A stretch of DNA of 42,098 bases from a bacterium (GCA_017453665.1 JAFTEM010000011.1:1-42098), one strand, 5' to 3'. Counted from the stretch's first letter, positions 9,360 to 18,284 are shown. Translations and numbers: made by a program. The notes: generated by a model from the letters alone, not told the origin.

Positions 9360-9590
9360 AAACCGCTATCTAATTGTTAGATTTACCACTTAAACAATTA
9401 AAAATACTTACCTCGTTAGCGAGTCAATTCGGTGAGACAAGAGGCAGTCGTTCTTTAATTGCGATTTGTAGCGTTCCGTATGCTTTCCAAGAAATGTTGC
9501 TCCCCCTTGTCTCACTAGGCGGGGCTTCATCATTGCGAGGTAAAACGTAAAGCGTTTTCCATTGGTTAGTGCCTAAACCTTTAGGCTCTG
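9360..9590. other. Hairpin-dense phage intergenic region: candidate origin and packaging signal
   Basis: Perfect or near-perfect inverted repeats are stacked here: ATCTAA/TTAGAT (9368-9382), CTCG/CGAG (9412-9423), ACCTCG (9410-9415) with CGAGGT (9536-9541), GTGAGACAAG (9432-9441) with CTTGTCTCAC (9506-9515), AAAACG/CGTTTT (9542-9558) and GCCTAAA/TTTAGGC (9571-9586). It is GC-richer than its surroundings and has no open frame. Filamentous phages carry their origins and packaging hairpin in one such non-coding region. Confidence 0.6.
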
Positions 9591-9755
9591 ATACGAAAAA
9601 AAATATTATATCATGAAAAATAAAAAATGCAAGTATTATGTATAAAATTTATCTTGATTTTACGAAAAGAATTTTTATCTTGCAAGTGGGAATAAATAAC
9701 GAATTTTGTCTCTTCCTTTCTTTAGTCTTTAGTTCTTAATTCTTTTCTTTCTTTA

Positions 9756-9783
9756 CTTTGCGATTCTGTACCTTGTGCAAGGT
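9756..9783 (+). other. dif-like attachment site, right
   Basis: CTTTGCGATTC (9756-9766), TGTACC (9767-9772) and TTGTGCAAGGT (9773-9783). The centre and the following 8 bases are identical to the left site; the outer arm differs. This is what XerCD integration between non-identical dif and phage sites leaves behind. Confidence 0.7.
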
Positions 9784-10126
9784 ATGGGTACTTTTTTGAT
9801 AGAGAATAAAATTTCTCTAATTACCAATTAATTAACCTAGATGAACAAAAATAGTATAAAAAATAACATAATAATTTTAATATAAACTTCATGATTTTTT
9901 CACCTCTGTTCTCATGCAGTATTATTTTCTCTAATTTGCACAATCAGAGGTGTAAATATTAATTAACAACTGTGTTTTAATATGTTTTCAATCCTCTTTT
10001 TTGTTGTTTTCTTTATATTCGGACAAGAAAAAAATCTCGCATGTTTTTTGTTGAGGTGGTAAAACTGTTTGATTTTTATTATTATTTTTTTATATATTGT
10101 AGCGCTATTTAGATTTGTCAAATCAT
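9784..10126. other. Non-coding right flank of the prophage
   Basis: About 340 AT-rich bases without a gene. They include GTTCTCATGCAG (near 9912), the reverse complement of a 12-mer in the left flank, and an imperfect palindrome beginning TTTGCACAA (near 9934) that resembles another dif arm. The promoter of the C39-like gene probably lies in the last 100 bases. Confidence 0.45.
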
Positions 10127-10843
10127 ATGAGAGGTTTTCTTCTGTTTTTAATATTATTTTTGTCTTGATTTCTGTTTTTGGGATGTTCAGTTAAAGATAA
10201 TAATGCTTTAGAGTTGGAATCTGAAGTTATGTCGAGTGAAAATTTGAATCATATAAACTCTCCTTATTATACGATGAATGATTTTTATAATATGAAAAGT
10301 ACTTGAAGTTTGCGTATTTTAAGTAATTATCATGTGATTCAACAAACAGAGGATTATTCTTGTTGATGTGCTTCTCTTTTGTGAGCATTAAACTATTATT
10401 GAATTGAAGGCTATGATGAAATGGGTCTTTGTGATTTGATTTGAGCTAGCGAGTTGACTTGAACTTCTATTGAATGAATTAATTCTTTTCTTGATTCAAT
10501 ATGATTAAATCATTTTTATCATGGTGCAAAAGATCTTTTTTTCTTCTCTCCTGAACATTTTGAAGAGTATCTGTTAGTAAAGCTTGATTCATGATATGTT
10601 ACATTAGTTAATTGGCTGGATTATTGATGACATCGACAAGCAATAATTTGATTAGATACAATGGGAACAGAGGATGTTTATGATGATGTATTAATTATGG
10701 CTGATTCTTTGGATGAAACTGATCATCATCAAGATGGATATTTTATAGTTCCTTTTGCTCGTTTCTTTTATATGTGGGAAGAAGCATCGTTTACTGAGTG
10801 AAAATATAAGCAGACATTTGTTACAATTTTTCCTAAATGATAG
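10127..10843 (+). CDS. Lipoprotein with C39-like cysteine peptidase domain
   Basis: 238 residues. A lipoprotein signal peptide ends in a lipobox (LFLGC, Cys about 20). The domain begins QQTEDYSCGCASLLGALNYYG (near 80-100): a Gln followed by a Cys at the start of a helix, as in the oxyanion Gln and catalytic Cys of C39-like papain-fold peptidases. The His partner is probably in GGHRQAIIGLD (near 170), and an Asp-containing strand follows (VLIMADSLDETD). It would be a membrane-tethered extracellular peptidase. Several conserved glycines are TGA. A receiver-like gene follows 24 bases downstream. Confidence 0.65.
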
Positions 10844-10867
10844 TATAATTTATATTACTCAATAATT

Positions 10868-11254
10868 ATGAACATTTGGATATTAGATGATCTTCATTGA
10901 AAAGAAATTTATAAAGTTTTAAAAGTAATGTTACCATCGTATACATACCCAATTAAAAAAGATGTCAAGAATCCTTTACCATATCTAAAGAAAATAAATG
11001 ACTGAGACTTAATTCTTTTAGATAATTATTTCGATTGATGGAATGGTCCAATATGAGATAAATTTCTAAAAGAATACCTTAATACATGAATGAATTGTCA
11101 AATTATTGCTATATCTGATTTTTGAGAAAAATTAACAGAGATGTTTAATAATCGGGAAAAAGCAAATATAAAATGAGATGTTATATGATGGGTAAAAACG
11201 AAAAAATGAGAAGATATTGCTGAATTTATAAAAAATTATTTTTCAGAAAATTAG
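10868..11254 (+). CDS. Receiver-like single-domain protein
   Basis: 128 residues. It begins with a strand and acidic pair (MNIWILDDLHG), then has strand-Asp (DLILLDNYFDG, near 50), strand-Ser (IIAISDFG, near 85) and a strand ending in Lys (GWVKTKKGEDI, near 110). This order of DD, D, S/T and K matches the phosphoacceptor site of response-regulator receiver domains, though it is divergent. There is no output domain. Adjacent to the C39-like lipoprotein and probably co-transcribed. Confidence 0.5.
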
Positions 11255-11372
11255 TACAAAACTTTTACTTATTTGATTTTGATAAGATTTCCTTTTCGAA
11301 TTCAATTTAAATTCAAAACCACTTTTTAAGTATAAATTTTGTATCAGTATCCTATATATTTGAATGATAATT

Positions 11373-12146
11373 TTAGATTTTTATTATTCTTGTTTTATCA
11401 TGAATATATAATTCTAAAGTGGTATTTCCTGTGAATATTAATTTTGATTGAGGATAGAGATTAAAAAATAATTGTCATGGAATTTTATTAAAACACTCAT
11501 ATACGCCTTCTCAATACTGATATTTGGTATCATCGCGGAAGTGTCTTTTTATTAGAATTGGTTTTGGATATTTATTAGTTAGTTTTGTGACTTTATCCTT
11601 ATAAGTTTTATCGTTTTCATCAAAAACAATTGGTTCTGTAAAAATTATTGTTTTAATATCTTTAGGCAAATGTTCTAAATCTTTTTTATATCGTTCTTTT
11701 ACTATTTCAAAAACTCTTTTATTGTTAAGTGATTTTGATCTTTTTAGTTTATTTGGATAAGTAAGATAGACTTCTCATTGATTAAAATATTTGTCATATT
11801 GTGATAACTTTCAATCCTTTAATTCTGAAATATAAAATCACATTCATTCTTCAATATAAATATAATGAGCTTTTGGATATTTTTTATAAATAAATCACAA
11901 TCAATCATCTTTTATTGGTGTTGGACGAATAATGATATTATATTCATATTTTAAATTATTAATATCTGTTATCTGTTTATCCACATATTCAAGCAACCAT
12001 CATTTAGAATGTTCTACTTGTTTTTTTGTATTATGGTATTTTTCATTAATTAAAACATCATAATCTGAGATCTTATATTCCTCAAGCACGCTTATTGACT
12101 GAGCAAATATCCAAGGATTGTTATAGATTACAAGAGCTTTGTTCAT
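11373..12146 (-). CDS. GT52-like (sialyl/polysialyl-type) glycosyltransferase
   Basis: 257 residues, cytosolic. Motifs suggestive of bacterial sialyltransferase-like families: YIYIEEGMG (near 110, D/E-D/E-G type), ILIKRHFRD (near 195, at the place of the usual K-x-HP motif but lacking the Pro) and PQSKLIFTGNTTLEL (near 235, S/T motif before a conserved Glu). It would transfer a sugar in surface glycan synthesis. It stands alone without capsule genes. The degenerate HP motif leaves activity uncertain. Confidence 0.5.
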
Positions 12147-12353
12147 ACTTTTTGTTTAATAAAATAGATGATTGTTTTATTATAATAGCTTTTTATGAAA
12201 TTATTACAAACAAAGAATCAATTATAGTTTTAAATAAACCACTAATTATTTGTTTCTATATCTTAATGTGTTTTCTGGCATGATAAGGAAGATGATGAAT
12301 ATAAAGTTAAATCAAAGGTAATTTTATTTAAATTTCTGCATTAAAGGCAAAAC
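12147..12353. other. Intergenic stretch without a gene
   Basis: About 200 AT-rich bases between two minus-strand genes. It should hold the promoter of the GT52-like gene; no clear -35/-10 pair or hairpin is visible. Confidence 0.4.
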
Positions 12354-12986
12354 TTAGGAGGAGGTTTTAGAGTCTTTAATTTTTAAAAGTAACTTAGGGA
12401 GGTATTTGTCATTATATTCACTAAGAGCATATCATCAGCTTTCTAGATTTACTCAGTAGAATCTGTCATTTTCTTTATCTTTATTAGCGATTCGGAACCG
12501 TTTGTCTAATTTAAGTGCTTTTTTAACAGATTCTACATAAATAGATCAAGGGAAAAGGTCTTCTCTTTCAATTCAAGAAAACGATAATAAAAATTTTACT
12601 ATATTAACCATCATGGTTGTTATTTCAGAAGCATAATAAGCATTATTTTCAATGAGATTTTTAGTATCATTTTCTAAATTAAGATTATCATTAGGGATGA
12701 AATAATTATAGCGATGTCACCAAATGAGGGCAGAAACCTTAGTTCATTTTAATCCGAATTCTGTAGTATTCTCTTCTACTTTTATGTTGTTACTTAAACC
12801 TTTTAAAACTCTTTTAACTATTAATTGTTTTTCGATATTTTCTATTGCGGTTTTTTCAGTTTCACAAACTCTATCAATTTCATCGTCAGAAACTCATCTT
12901 AGATTTTCTAATATTTCTTTCGCTTTTGATGATTGAATGATCTTATGTGGAATGATTATTTTTTGAGATAGTATTTGGTTTTCCAT
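12354..12986 (-). CDS. Hypothetical protein
   Basis: 210 residues, soluble and largely helical, with TGA glycines (e.g. SFSGIERED). No motif recognised. It is charged at both ends and has a central hydrophobic helix (ITTMMVNIVKFLLSF). It has its own promoter and is divergent from the exonuclease-helicase gene. Confidence 0.6.
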
Positions 12987-13011
12987 CTTCTTTTGTAGAT
13001 AAAACACTCTT

Positions 13012-13039
13012 ATTATAGTTATAATTTTATATATTTCAA
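13012..13039 (-). promoter_or_regulatory. Promoter of the 12354-12986 gene
   Basis: On the minus strand, TTGAAA (13039-13034), 16 bases, TATAAT (13017-13012). It ends about 25 bases before the ATG. Confidence 0.65.
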
Positions 13040-13190
13040 AAATTCTGATGTTTATATTTTAAGGAAGATACTTATGAAAAATTGGGCGAATTTTCTTTTG
13101 AAAAGTTCTTTGATTTTACTAAACTAAATTTATTCATGTTTTTATTCAAGCAGATGCTTAGACTTTTTTAATATTTTTTAATAGTGCTTT

Positions 13191-16100
13191 ATGAAGCTCT
13201 TCTTTTTTGATACAGAAACGACATGAACAAGGCCTTGAGTGGATTATATTATTCAGTTTTGAGGTATTTTTTGAGAATTGAATGAAGAAGATTTTAGCTT
13301 TAAGGAGCTTTATACTGTTAATCAATTAATAAAAGTAGATGTCCCTATCCCTGAACAGGCTACTGCAATTCATGGAATAAGAAATGAAGATTTAGAAATG
13401 TATGATTATATTGATCATTATATTTATAAGTTTCTTGCGCTTTGTTTAGAAGCTGATTATGTTGTTGGACATAATATTGATTTTGATAAGTGAATGTTAT
13501 TATGAGAGGTAAGAAGACTCTGAATTCCTTTTGATGAAACAAAGATTAAGCGAGTTTGTACAATGAAACCTTGTAGTGAGTTAGTAAATGGAGTTTGATG
13601 AAAATGGCCTAAACTTATTGCTCTTCATGAATTCCTTTTCTGAGAAGGTTTTGATTGAGCTCATAATGCTATGGCAGATATTCAAGCGACAAGAGATTGT
13701 TTTTTAGAGCTTTGTAGAAATTATTCTTTCTATGAAAATGGAGAGTTTAAGGAGATGATAAAACTTTGAAAAGTGGATAAATCTTTAGAAAGAAAAAGAA
13801 CTTGTAATGAATTATTATCTCAATTATCCGTTTCTTCAGTATATGGTGAGGTTGCTAGAGAAAAATGGAAAGAGAATCCAGAAGCATTAAAGCTTTTGAA
13901 TATATTAGAAAAAGGAAGAAGGTCTGTATTTTTAACTTGAAAAGCTTGAACGGGAAAATCTACGTTAATGAAATGAATTATTTTATCGTGTGAAAAGAGA
14001 GATTTGCATCCAATAATTCTTGGTTCTACAGGAATTTCGGCGTTAAATATTTGAGGACAGACGATTCATTCTTTTTATGCAATGGGGAAAGATAGTTTAT
14101 ATTACAAAGATGATGTTAAATTAAGAAAAGTAAAATTAAGTAAGGATAAAGTTGAGCTTCTTAAACAAGCACCGTTTGTTATTATTGATGAGGTTTCTAT
14201 GGTGCATTCAAATACGCTTGATGTAATTGATAGGGTGATGAGAAATTATTTGAAGGAGAATAGGCCTTTTGGAGGGAAACAGATGGTTTTTGTTTGAGAT
14301 ATTTATCAGCTTCCTCCTGTTTGTACTGATGAATGGGTTGGTGAATTTTGAAAGCTTTATAAATCAGAATGGTTCTTTCATTCGGATGTCTTTAAATGTT
14401 TAGCATATGATGTTATTCAATTGGAAATTAATTATAGGCAAGGCGATGATAAGCAGCTTTCTAATGTTTTAGATGATATTAGAGATTCTAAAATATCTGA
14501 TGAAGATATTGATTGTTTGAATCAGTGCCGTTTTCATGATGTTGATGAAGATGCCACAGTTCTTTATACCCATAAAAGAGATGTTGCTTTTCATAATCGT
14601 CAGATGTTAGAAAATCTTCCTTGAAAAATGTACGAACTTCAGGCTGAAATTTGGAAAGAGTTTCCTGAAAACATGAAGCCTAATAATGAATTGATTCAAT
14701 TAAAAGTTTGAGCTAAGGTTATGATGGTTATTAATGATCAAAAAGGTCGTTGGGTAAATTGAAGTATTTGAGTTGTTAAGGCTTTTTCCTTAGAAGATCC
14801 TAAACCTTGTATTACTGTAGAGATTGATGGAGTACCATATGAAGTAGAAAAACATTTGCGGAGGTATGCTCCAATGAGAATTAATGATAAAGGAAAATAT
14901 GAGGAAAAAACTTTGTGAACTTTTTTACAATTTCCATTACAATTAGCTTATGCCATTACTATTCATAAATCACAAGGATTAACATTTGAGGAATGTATTA
15001 TGAATATAGAGAAAGTTTTTGTTTGATGACAATGATATACAGCATTAAGTAGAGTTAAATCTTTAAAAGGGTTAAAAATTTTAGGAAGTGTTGATAAAAA
15101 TAAATTATATTTTGATCCTAGGGTTGAGGATTTTAAGAAGGTTTGTGCTATTAATAAATTATGGGATAGAATTATTGCCTGTATTCCACATCCTGATTTG
15201 GGTGTTACTTATACTAAAGTTGAATATTTTGAGGAAGATAGGATTCTTCAGTGCTATTGCTTTGGATATTTTGATATTTTGAAACAAGACATTGAGAAGT
15301 ATCATGATGCTATTTGTAAGAAATATAGGAGTTTGTTGTGAGTTGATAGTATAGATTTTGTTATAACAGAATGAACATACGAGGAATTACCGTTGTTGAT
15401 GGTTTGAGGAATAAAAGAGCTTTGAAATGTGGATAAGTTAGTTTGAAAAGCGGTTAATGAGTGAGAGAAGTTAGATGACACTACTCTACTGAATAATTTA
15501 AGAAGTTTAAGAAAGAAATTAGCTAAAATTGAGTGATTTTGATTTAAAATTTATTTAATTACTTCTAATGAAAGTCTAGAATTAATTGCAAAATATAAAC
15601 CTTGTAATGAAGAACAATTAAAATGTATTAAAGGATTTTGAGAAGCTAAGGTAGAAAAATATTGAGAATATTTTATACAGACAGTTAAAAATGCGTGATA
15701 TTCTGTGGAAGATTTTTGTTGACCAGTAGAAGAAATAAAAGTTGATAAAAAGAAAGTGAGAGCTGAAGGTAGTATTGATTATGATAATATTTTGTTTGAA
15801 AAACTTAGAGCTTTTAGAAGTAATCATGCTAAAAAAGAAGGTATTTCAGCTTTTGTTGTTTTTCATGATAGAACGTTGCAGCTTATTGCAAGAGAGAAGC
15901 CTTTGGATAAAGAGTCGTTGTTATTATTAGAATGAATTTGAGAAGCAAAATATGAAAAATATGGAGAAGAAATTTTGGGAATTGTTCAGCAATATGTCTG
16001 AGAACAAGAAGAATTTGGAGTAAATAAAGAAGATGAAGAACTTGCTGGAAAAGTTCATTTAGCTGTTGAATTAGGGAAACTTTCTTGAAAGGATAAAGAA

Positions 16101-16307
16101 CTTTTTGAGAAATTAGTAGAGGTTAGAGATAGTGTTTGAGATTTAGATTTAACAGAAAATGATATTCTGAAATTAGTTAAGAGTAAGCCGTTTTATGATG
16201 AAGAAGTTTATGAAAGTATAGGGAAAGAAAATATTGTATTAAAGGGGATGTGAAGATATTTAGATAAGATACGTGTTAGAATGGATGAAGATGGAGAATA
16301 TTTTTAA
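13191..16307 (+). CDS. DEDDh exonuclease - Pif1-type helicase - double HRDC fusion protein
   Basis: 1038 residues, cytosolic. Domain 1 (1-180): DnaQ-like 3'-5' exonuclease with FFFDTETTG (Exo I), HNIDFDKG (Exo II) and AHNAMADIQATRD (Exo III, DEDDh). Domain 2 (about 225-640): SF1B helicase with GKAGTGKST (near 250), VIIDEVSMVH (near 330), GDIYQLPPV, ITIHKSQGLTF (near 590) and YTALSRVKSL; this is Pif1/RecD2-like. Domains 3 and 4 are HRDC repeats (about 764-832 and 863-934), each with an LxxIxGxGEAKxEKYG core. It probably unwinds and trims DNA in repair or at replication barriers. Dozens of TGA glycines, including in Walker A. The exonuclease-helicase-HRDC combination in one chain is unusual. 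Confidence 0.85.
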
Positions 16308-16372
16308 TTGGTAGTAGCTGGAATTTTACTATCTCTTGAAATTATTTTACTGAATTACTATAGTAAGTTTTG

Positions 16373-16391
16373 AGAAAGGTTTTTCCTTTCT
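16373..16391 (+). terminator. Hairpin after the helicase gene
   Basis: AGAAAGG / CCTTTCT (7 bp, T5 loop) with a moderately T-rich tail; likely weak terminator. Confidence 0.5.
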
Positions 16392-16409
16392 AATTAATTT
16401 TTGCATTGT

Positions 16410-16443
16410 AACCTCTTTGTTGTGATAACACGGAGGTTTTTTA
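16410..16443 (+). terminator. Second terminator
   Basis: AACCTC (16410-16415) pairs with GAGGTT (16433-16438), with an inner stem between, followed by TTTT. It precedes the promoter of the next small gene. Confidence 0.65.
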
Positions 16444-16454
16444 TTAATTTCTTC

Positions 16455-16483
16455 TTGTATTTGAGCTTGGCCTTAGTTATAAT
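16455..16483 (+). promoter_or_regulatory. Promoter of the small basic membrane protein
   Basis: TTGTAT (16455-16460), 17 bases, TATAAT (16478-16483). This places the transcript start after the ATG at 16482 and favours the ATG at 16509. Confidence 0.65.
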
Positions 16484-16508
16484 GGCATTGAAAAAAACAG
16501 ATACAATT

Positions 16509-16715
16509 ATGGCAAAATCAAGATCTAAAAATGTAAAACGTCAGAAGAGAATTACGAGAGAAAAGAGGGCGTATAAGCGTCTTTGTAGGAAGACAGATTT
16601 ACTTAGTATGCAGATAAAGCAGACTAGAATATATCTCTTTCAGCTTTTTATTGCCTTACTTATTTCGTTTCTTATTTGCTTTTTTAAAGAGCCAATTAAG
16701 TCGTTCTTTAACTAG
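16509..16715 (+). CDS. Small basic single-pass membrane protein
   Basis: 68 residues. A strongly basic N-terminal half (MAKSRSKNVKRQKRITREKR...) precedes one C-terminal span (IYLFQLFIALLISFLICFF). It contains no glycine, so the code cannot be tested. The promoter position supports the 16509 start over upstream ATGs. It has its own promoter and terminators on both sides: a stand-alone unit. Function unknown; the basic half could bind nucleic acid or anionic lipid at the membrane. Confidence 0.6.
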   Translation: MAKSRSKNVKRQKRITREKRAYKRLCRKTDLLSMQIKQTRIYLFQLFIALLISFLICFFKEPIKSFFN

Positions 16716-16723
16716 GAATTAAT

Positions 16724-16758
16724 AGCTAGAGGTTTATCTTCTAGCTGTTTTTTATTTT
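16724..16758 (+). terminator. Terminator of the small basic protein gene
   Basis: AGCTAGA (16724-16730) / TCTAGCT (16740-16746) followed by GTTTTTTATTTTT. Confidence 0.8.
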
Positions 16759-16810
16759 TCTATTGGATTTTTTTAAGAAAAATATAAAGATATTTTATTT
16801 TAGTTTGAAA

Positions 16811-17422
16811 ATGAAAAATTTTTGATTTTTAACTACTCTACTCTTTTGAGGAATTTTACTTGCAGGTTGTACCACTACACATGAGGAACCGCAGGTTATT
16901 GATGATTGTATTCTTCCATGAGAATGTAGTGAGGAACCTGTTGCTCTAGATGAAGAGGATTCTCATTCTCTCATTCTTGTCTTTTCCCCTACTGGAAATA
17001 CAAAAAGAATTGCTTCTTATATTTCAGAATTGACTGATAATGATTATTTAGAAATTCTTCCAGAAGAACTTTATACAGAAGAAGATCTTAATTGGAGAAA
17101 TGAGGATTCTAGAACTTTTCAAGAATACAAGAATCCTGATATAAGACCAGAAATCCAAACAGAAATTGATATTGATAGTTATAATACTATTTATCTTTGA
17201 TATCCTATTTGGTTTTGAATTACTCCAAATATTATCTTAACATTGTTAGAACGTTATGATTTTTCAGCTAAAAATATTATTCTTTTCTGTACTTCAGAGC
17301 ATGTAGGAATTGAGAAAAGTGTTGAATATTTACAACCTTATGGACTTAATATTCTTGGAAGTAAGAGATTTGCACAGGATGCTACAATTGAGGAAGTTCA
17401 AGAATGGATTGAGACTTTATAG
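16811..17422 (+). CDS. Membrane-anchored flavodoxin (lipoprotein)
   Basis: 203 residues. A lipoprotein signal (MKNFGFLTTLLFGGILLAGC) is followed by an acidic linker of about 30 residues. The flavodoxin fold then starts with LILVFSPTGNTKRIA (near 57-71), the FMN phosphate-binding loop. YNTIYLGYPIWFGITP (near 133) matches the second FMN loop with aromatic stacking residues, and IILFCTSEHVGIEKS the third. It resembles flavodoxin_4-type proteins exported by other bacteria. It probably carries electrons outside the membrane for an unknown partner. Several TGA glycines, including in the signal peptide. Confidence 0.8.
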
Positions 17423-17441
17423 GATATATGATTTATTTTTG

Positions 17442-17478
17442 AAAGCAATAGCTTAGAATCTATTGCTTTTTTATTTTT
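17442..17478 (+). terminator. Terminator of flavodoxin gene
   Basis: AAAGCAATAG (17442-17451) / CTATTGCTTT (17460-17469), a 10-bp perfect stem followed by a T-run. Confidence 0.9.
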
Positions 17479-17512
17479 AGTGAGTGATAACTATGAAATT
17501 CTAGTAAAAAAA

Positions 17513-17546
17513 AGTTAATAAAAAGGTGCCACTAATAAAGTGGCAC
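17513..17546 (-). terminator. Terminator of the beta-barrel-like gene
   Basis: On the minus strand GTGCCACT / AGTGGCAC (17546-17526), then CTTTTTATT. Confidence 0.8.
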
Positions 17547-17606
17547 GTTGTCTCAGAATTACTTCCAGCCTAAGACATTTTCTGGTGAGGTTTTACTCCT
17601 CTACTT

Positions 17607-18284
17607 CTAATTTGTAGTTTTAAATTTCCAACCTACGTTCAGTAAGAACACTGCTTTTTTATCTTTTATGAGTAGGTTACCTGTAAGGTAGAAGCTTTTG
17701 GGAAAGGCTATTGTCGATCCAATTACTCCATAAAAGTGAGTGTTCGCGTTGTAAAGATTATCATACCAAATGGTGGCATAGACATTAACGTCTTTAAAGA
17801 TATCTTTCATAACTTTACCATAGGCCATAAATCCATATTTATCTGTGTCTTTATGGGGAAGGTAGGTGAACATCGGAGTGAATTGGAAGGACCAGGTATT
17901 GTATTTGTAGGTTCCAATTACATACGCTTTCCAACAATTACCTTCACTGTAATTGTCGTACCAGAGGTATCTTGCAGCCGAATAGAGGGAATAGTTTTTC
18001 CATTTCTTATCATATACTGCATCAACATAGCGGATTCGACCGGTGGCTTCTTTGGTGAAGTCATCGAAAGCATAATACCCAATTCCTAGTCCAGTCTTGT
18101 GTATTGCCATTATTTCTGTGTAGAGCATCATATTTTTTGACGCATAGACACCAGGCAAGGGAAGATAGTTAGCACCAAGTCTGAGATCTCCTTGTATTGT
18201 GAAATCTTTGGTTATCCCCTTTTGGGCATTGACGTTGAAAGAACTACTAATGAACGCGATTAAAAAAAATACAATTTTTTTCAT
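17607..18284 (-). CDS. Beta-barrel-like exported protein, Bacteroidota-type, probably acquired
   Basis: 225 residues from the MKK start (an upstream ATG at 18341 is less likely). The signal peptide ends ...SSFNVNAQ, the cleavage style typical of Bacteroidota. The rest alternates aromatic and polar residues in strand-like repeats (e.g. GLGIGYYAF, YSLYSAARYLWYD, WSFQFTPMFTYLP) and ends in NVGWKFKTTN, as in small outer-membrane barrels. All 16 glycines are GGN and none TGA, although neighbours use TGA heavily. The leader is A-rich without Shine-Dalgarno. An outer-membrane barrel makes little sense in a single-membrane host, so recent transfer is likely; function here unknown. Confidence 0.7.
   Translation of the reverse strand: MKKIVFFLIAFISSSFNVNAQKGITKDFTIQGDLRLGANYLPLPGVYASKNMMLYTEIMAIHKTGLGIGYYAFDDFTKEATGRIRYVDAVYDKKWKNYSLYSAARYLWYDNYSEGNCWKAYVIGTYKYNTWSFQFTPMFTYLPHKDTDKYGFMAYGKVMKDIFKDVNVYATIWYDNLYNANTHFYGVIGSTIAFPKSFYLTGNLLIKDKKAVFLLNVGWKFKTTN

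Larger units (their letters stand above)
886..9783. mobile_element. Integrated filamentous phage (inovirus) using TGA=Gly
   Basis: A block of about 8.9 kb bounded by two dif-like 28-bp sites. It contains, in order: a 56-residue coat-like peptide, a terminator, a small possible ssDNA-binding protein, a rolling-circle Rep, a Zot-type ATPase, a run of 39-99-residue membrane proteins, two exported C-terminally anchored proteins, a terminator, an opposite-strand gene and a hairpin-rich intergenic region. Small genome, a Rep plus Zot pair, tiny single-pass proteins and large anchored exported proteins are the hallmark of Inoviridae. In-frame TGA is frequent in nearly every gene, so the phage is adapted to the recoded host. 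There is no integrase or secretin, fitting XerCD integration and a host without an outer membrane. Confidence 0.85.

Noticed and set aside
9360..9590. tRNA-like cloverleaf in the hairpin-rich region
   Set aside because: No T-loop GGTTCGA-type sequence, no CCA-compatible acceptor stem; stems are long-range and better fit phage ssDNA structure.
12095..12283. Plus-strand frame over the start of the GT52-like gene
   Set aside because: Runs antisense across a well-supported coding start and has no ribosome-binding site or recognisable protein features.
17736..18089. Plus-strand frame of 117 codons inside the barrel-like gene
   Set aside because: Antisense shadow; the minus-strand frame has a signal peptide, its own terminator and strand periodicity.
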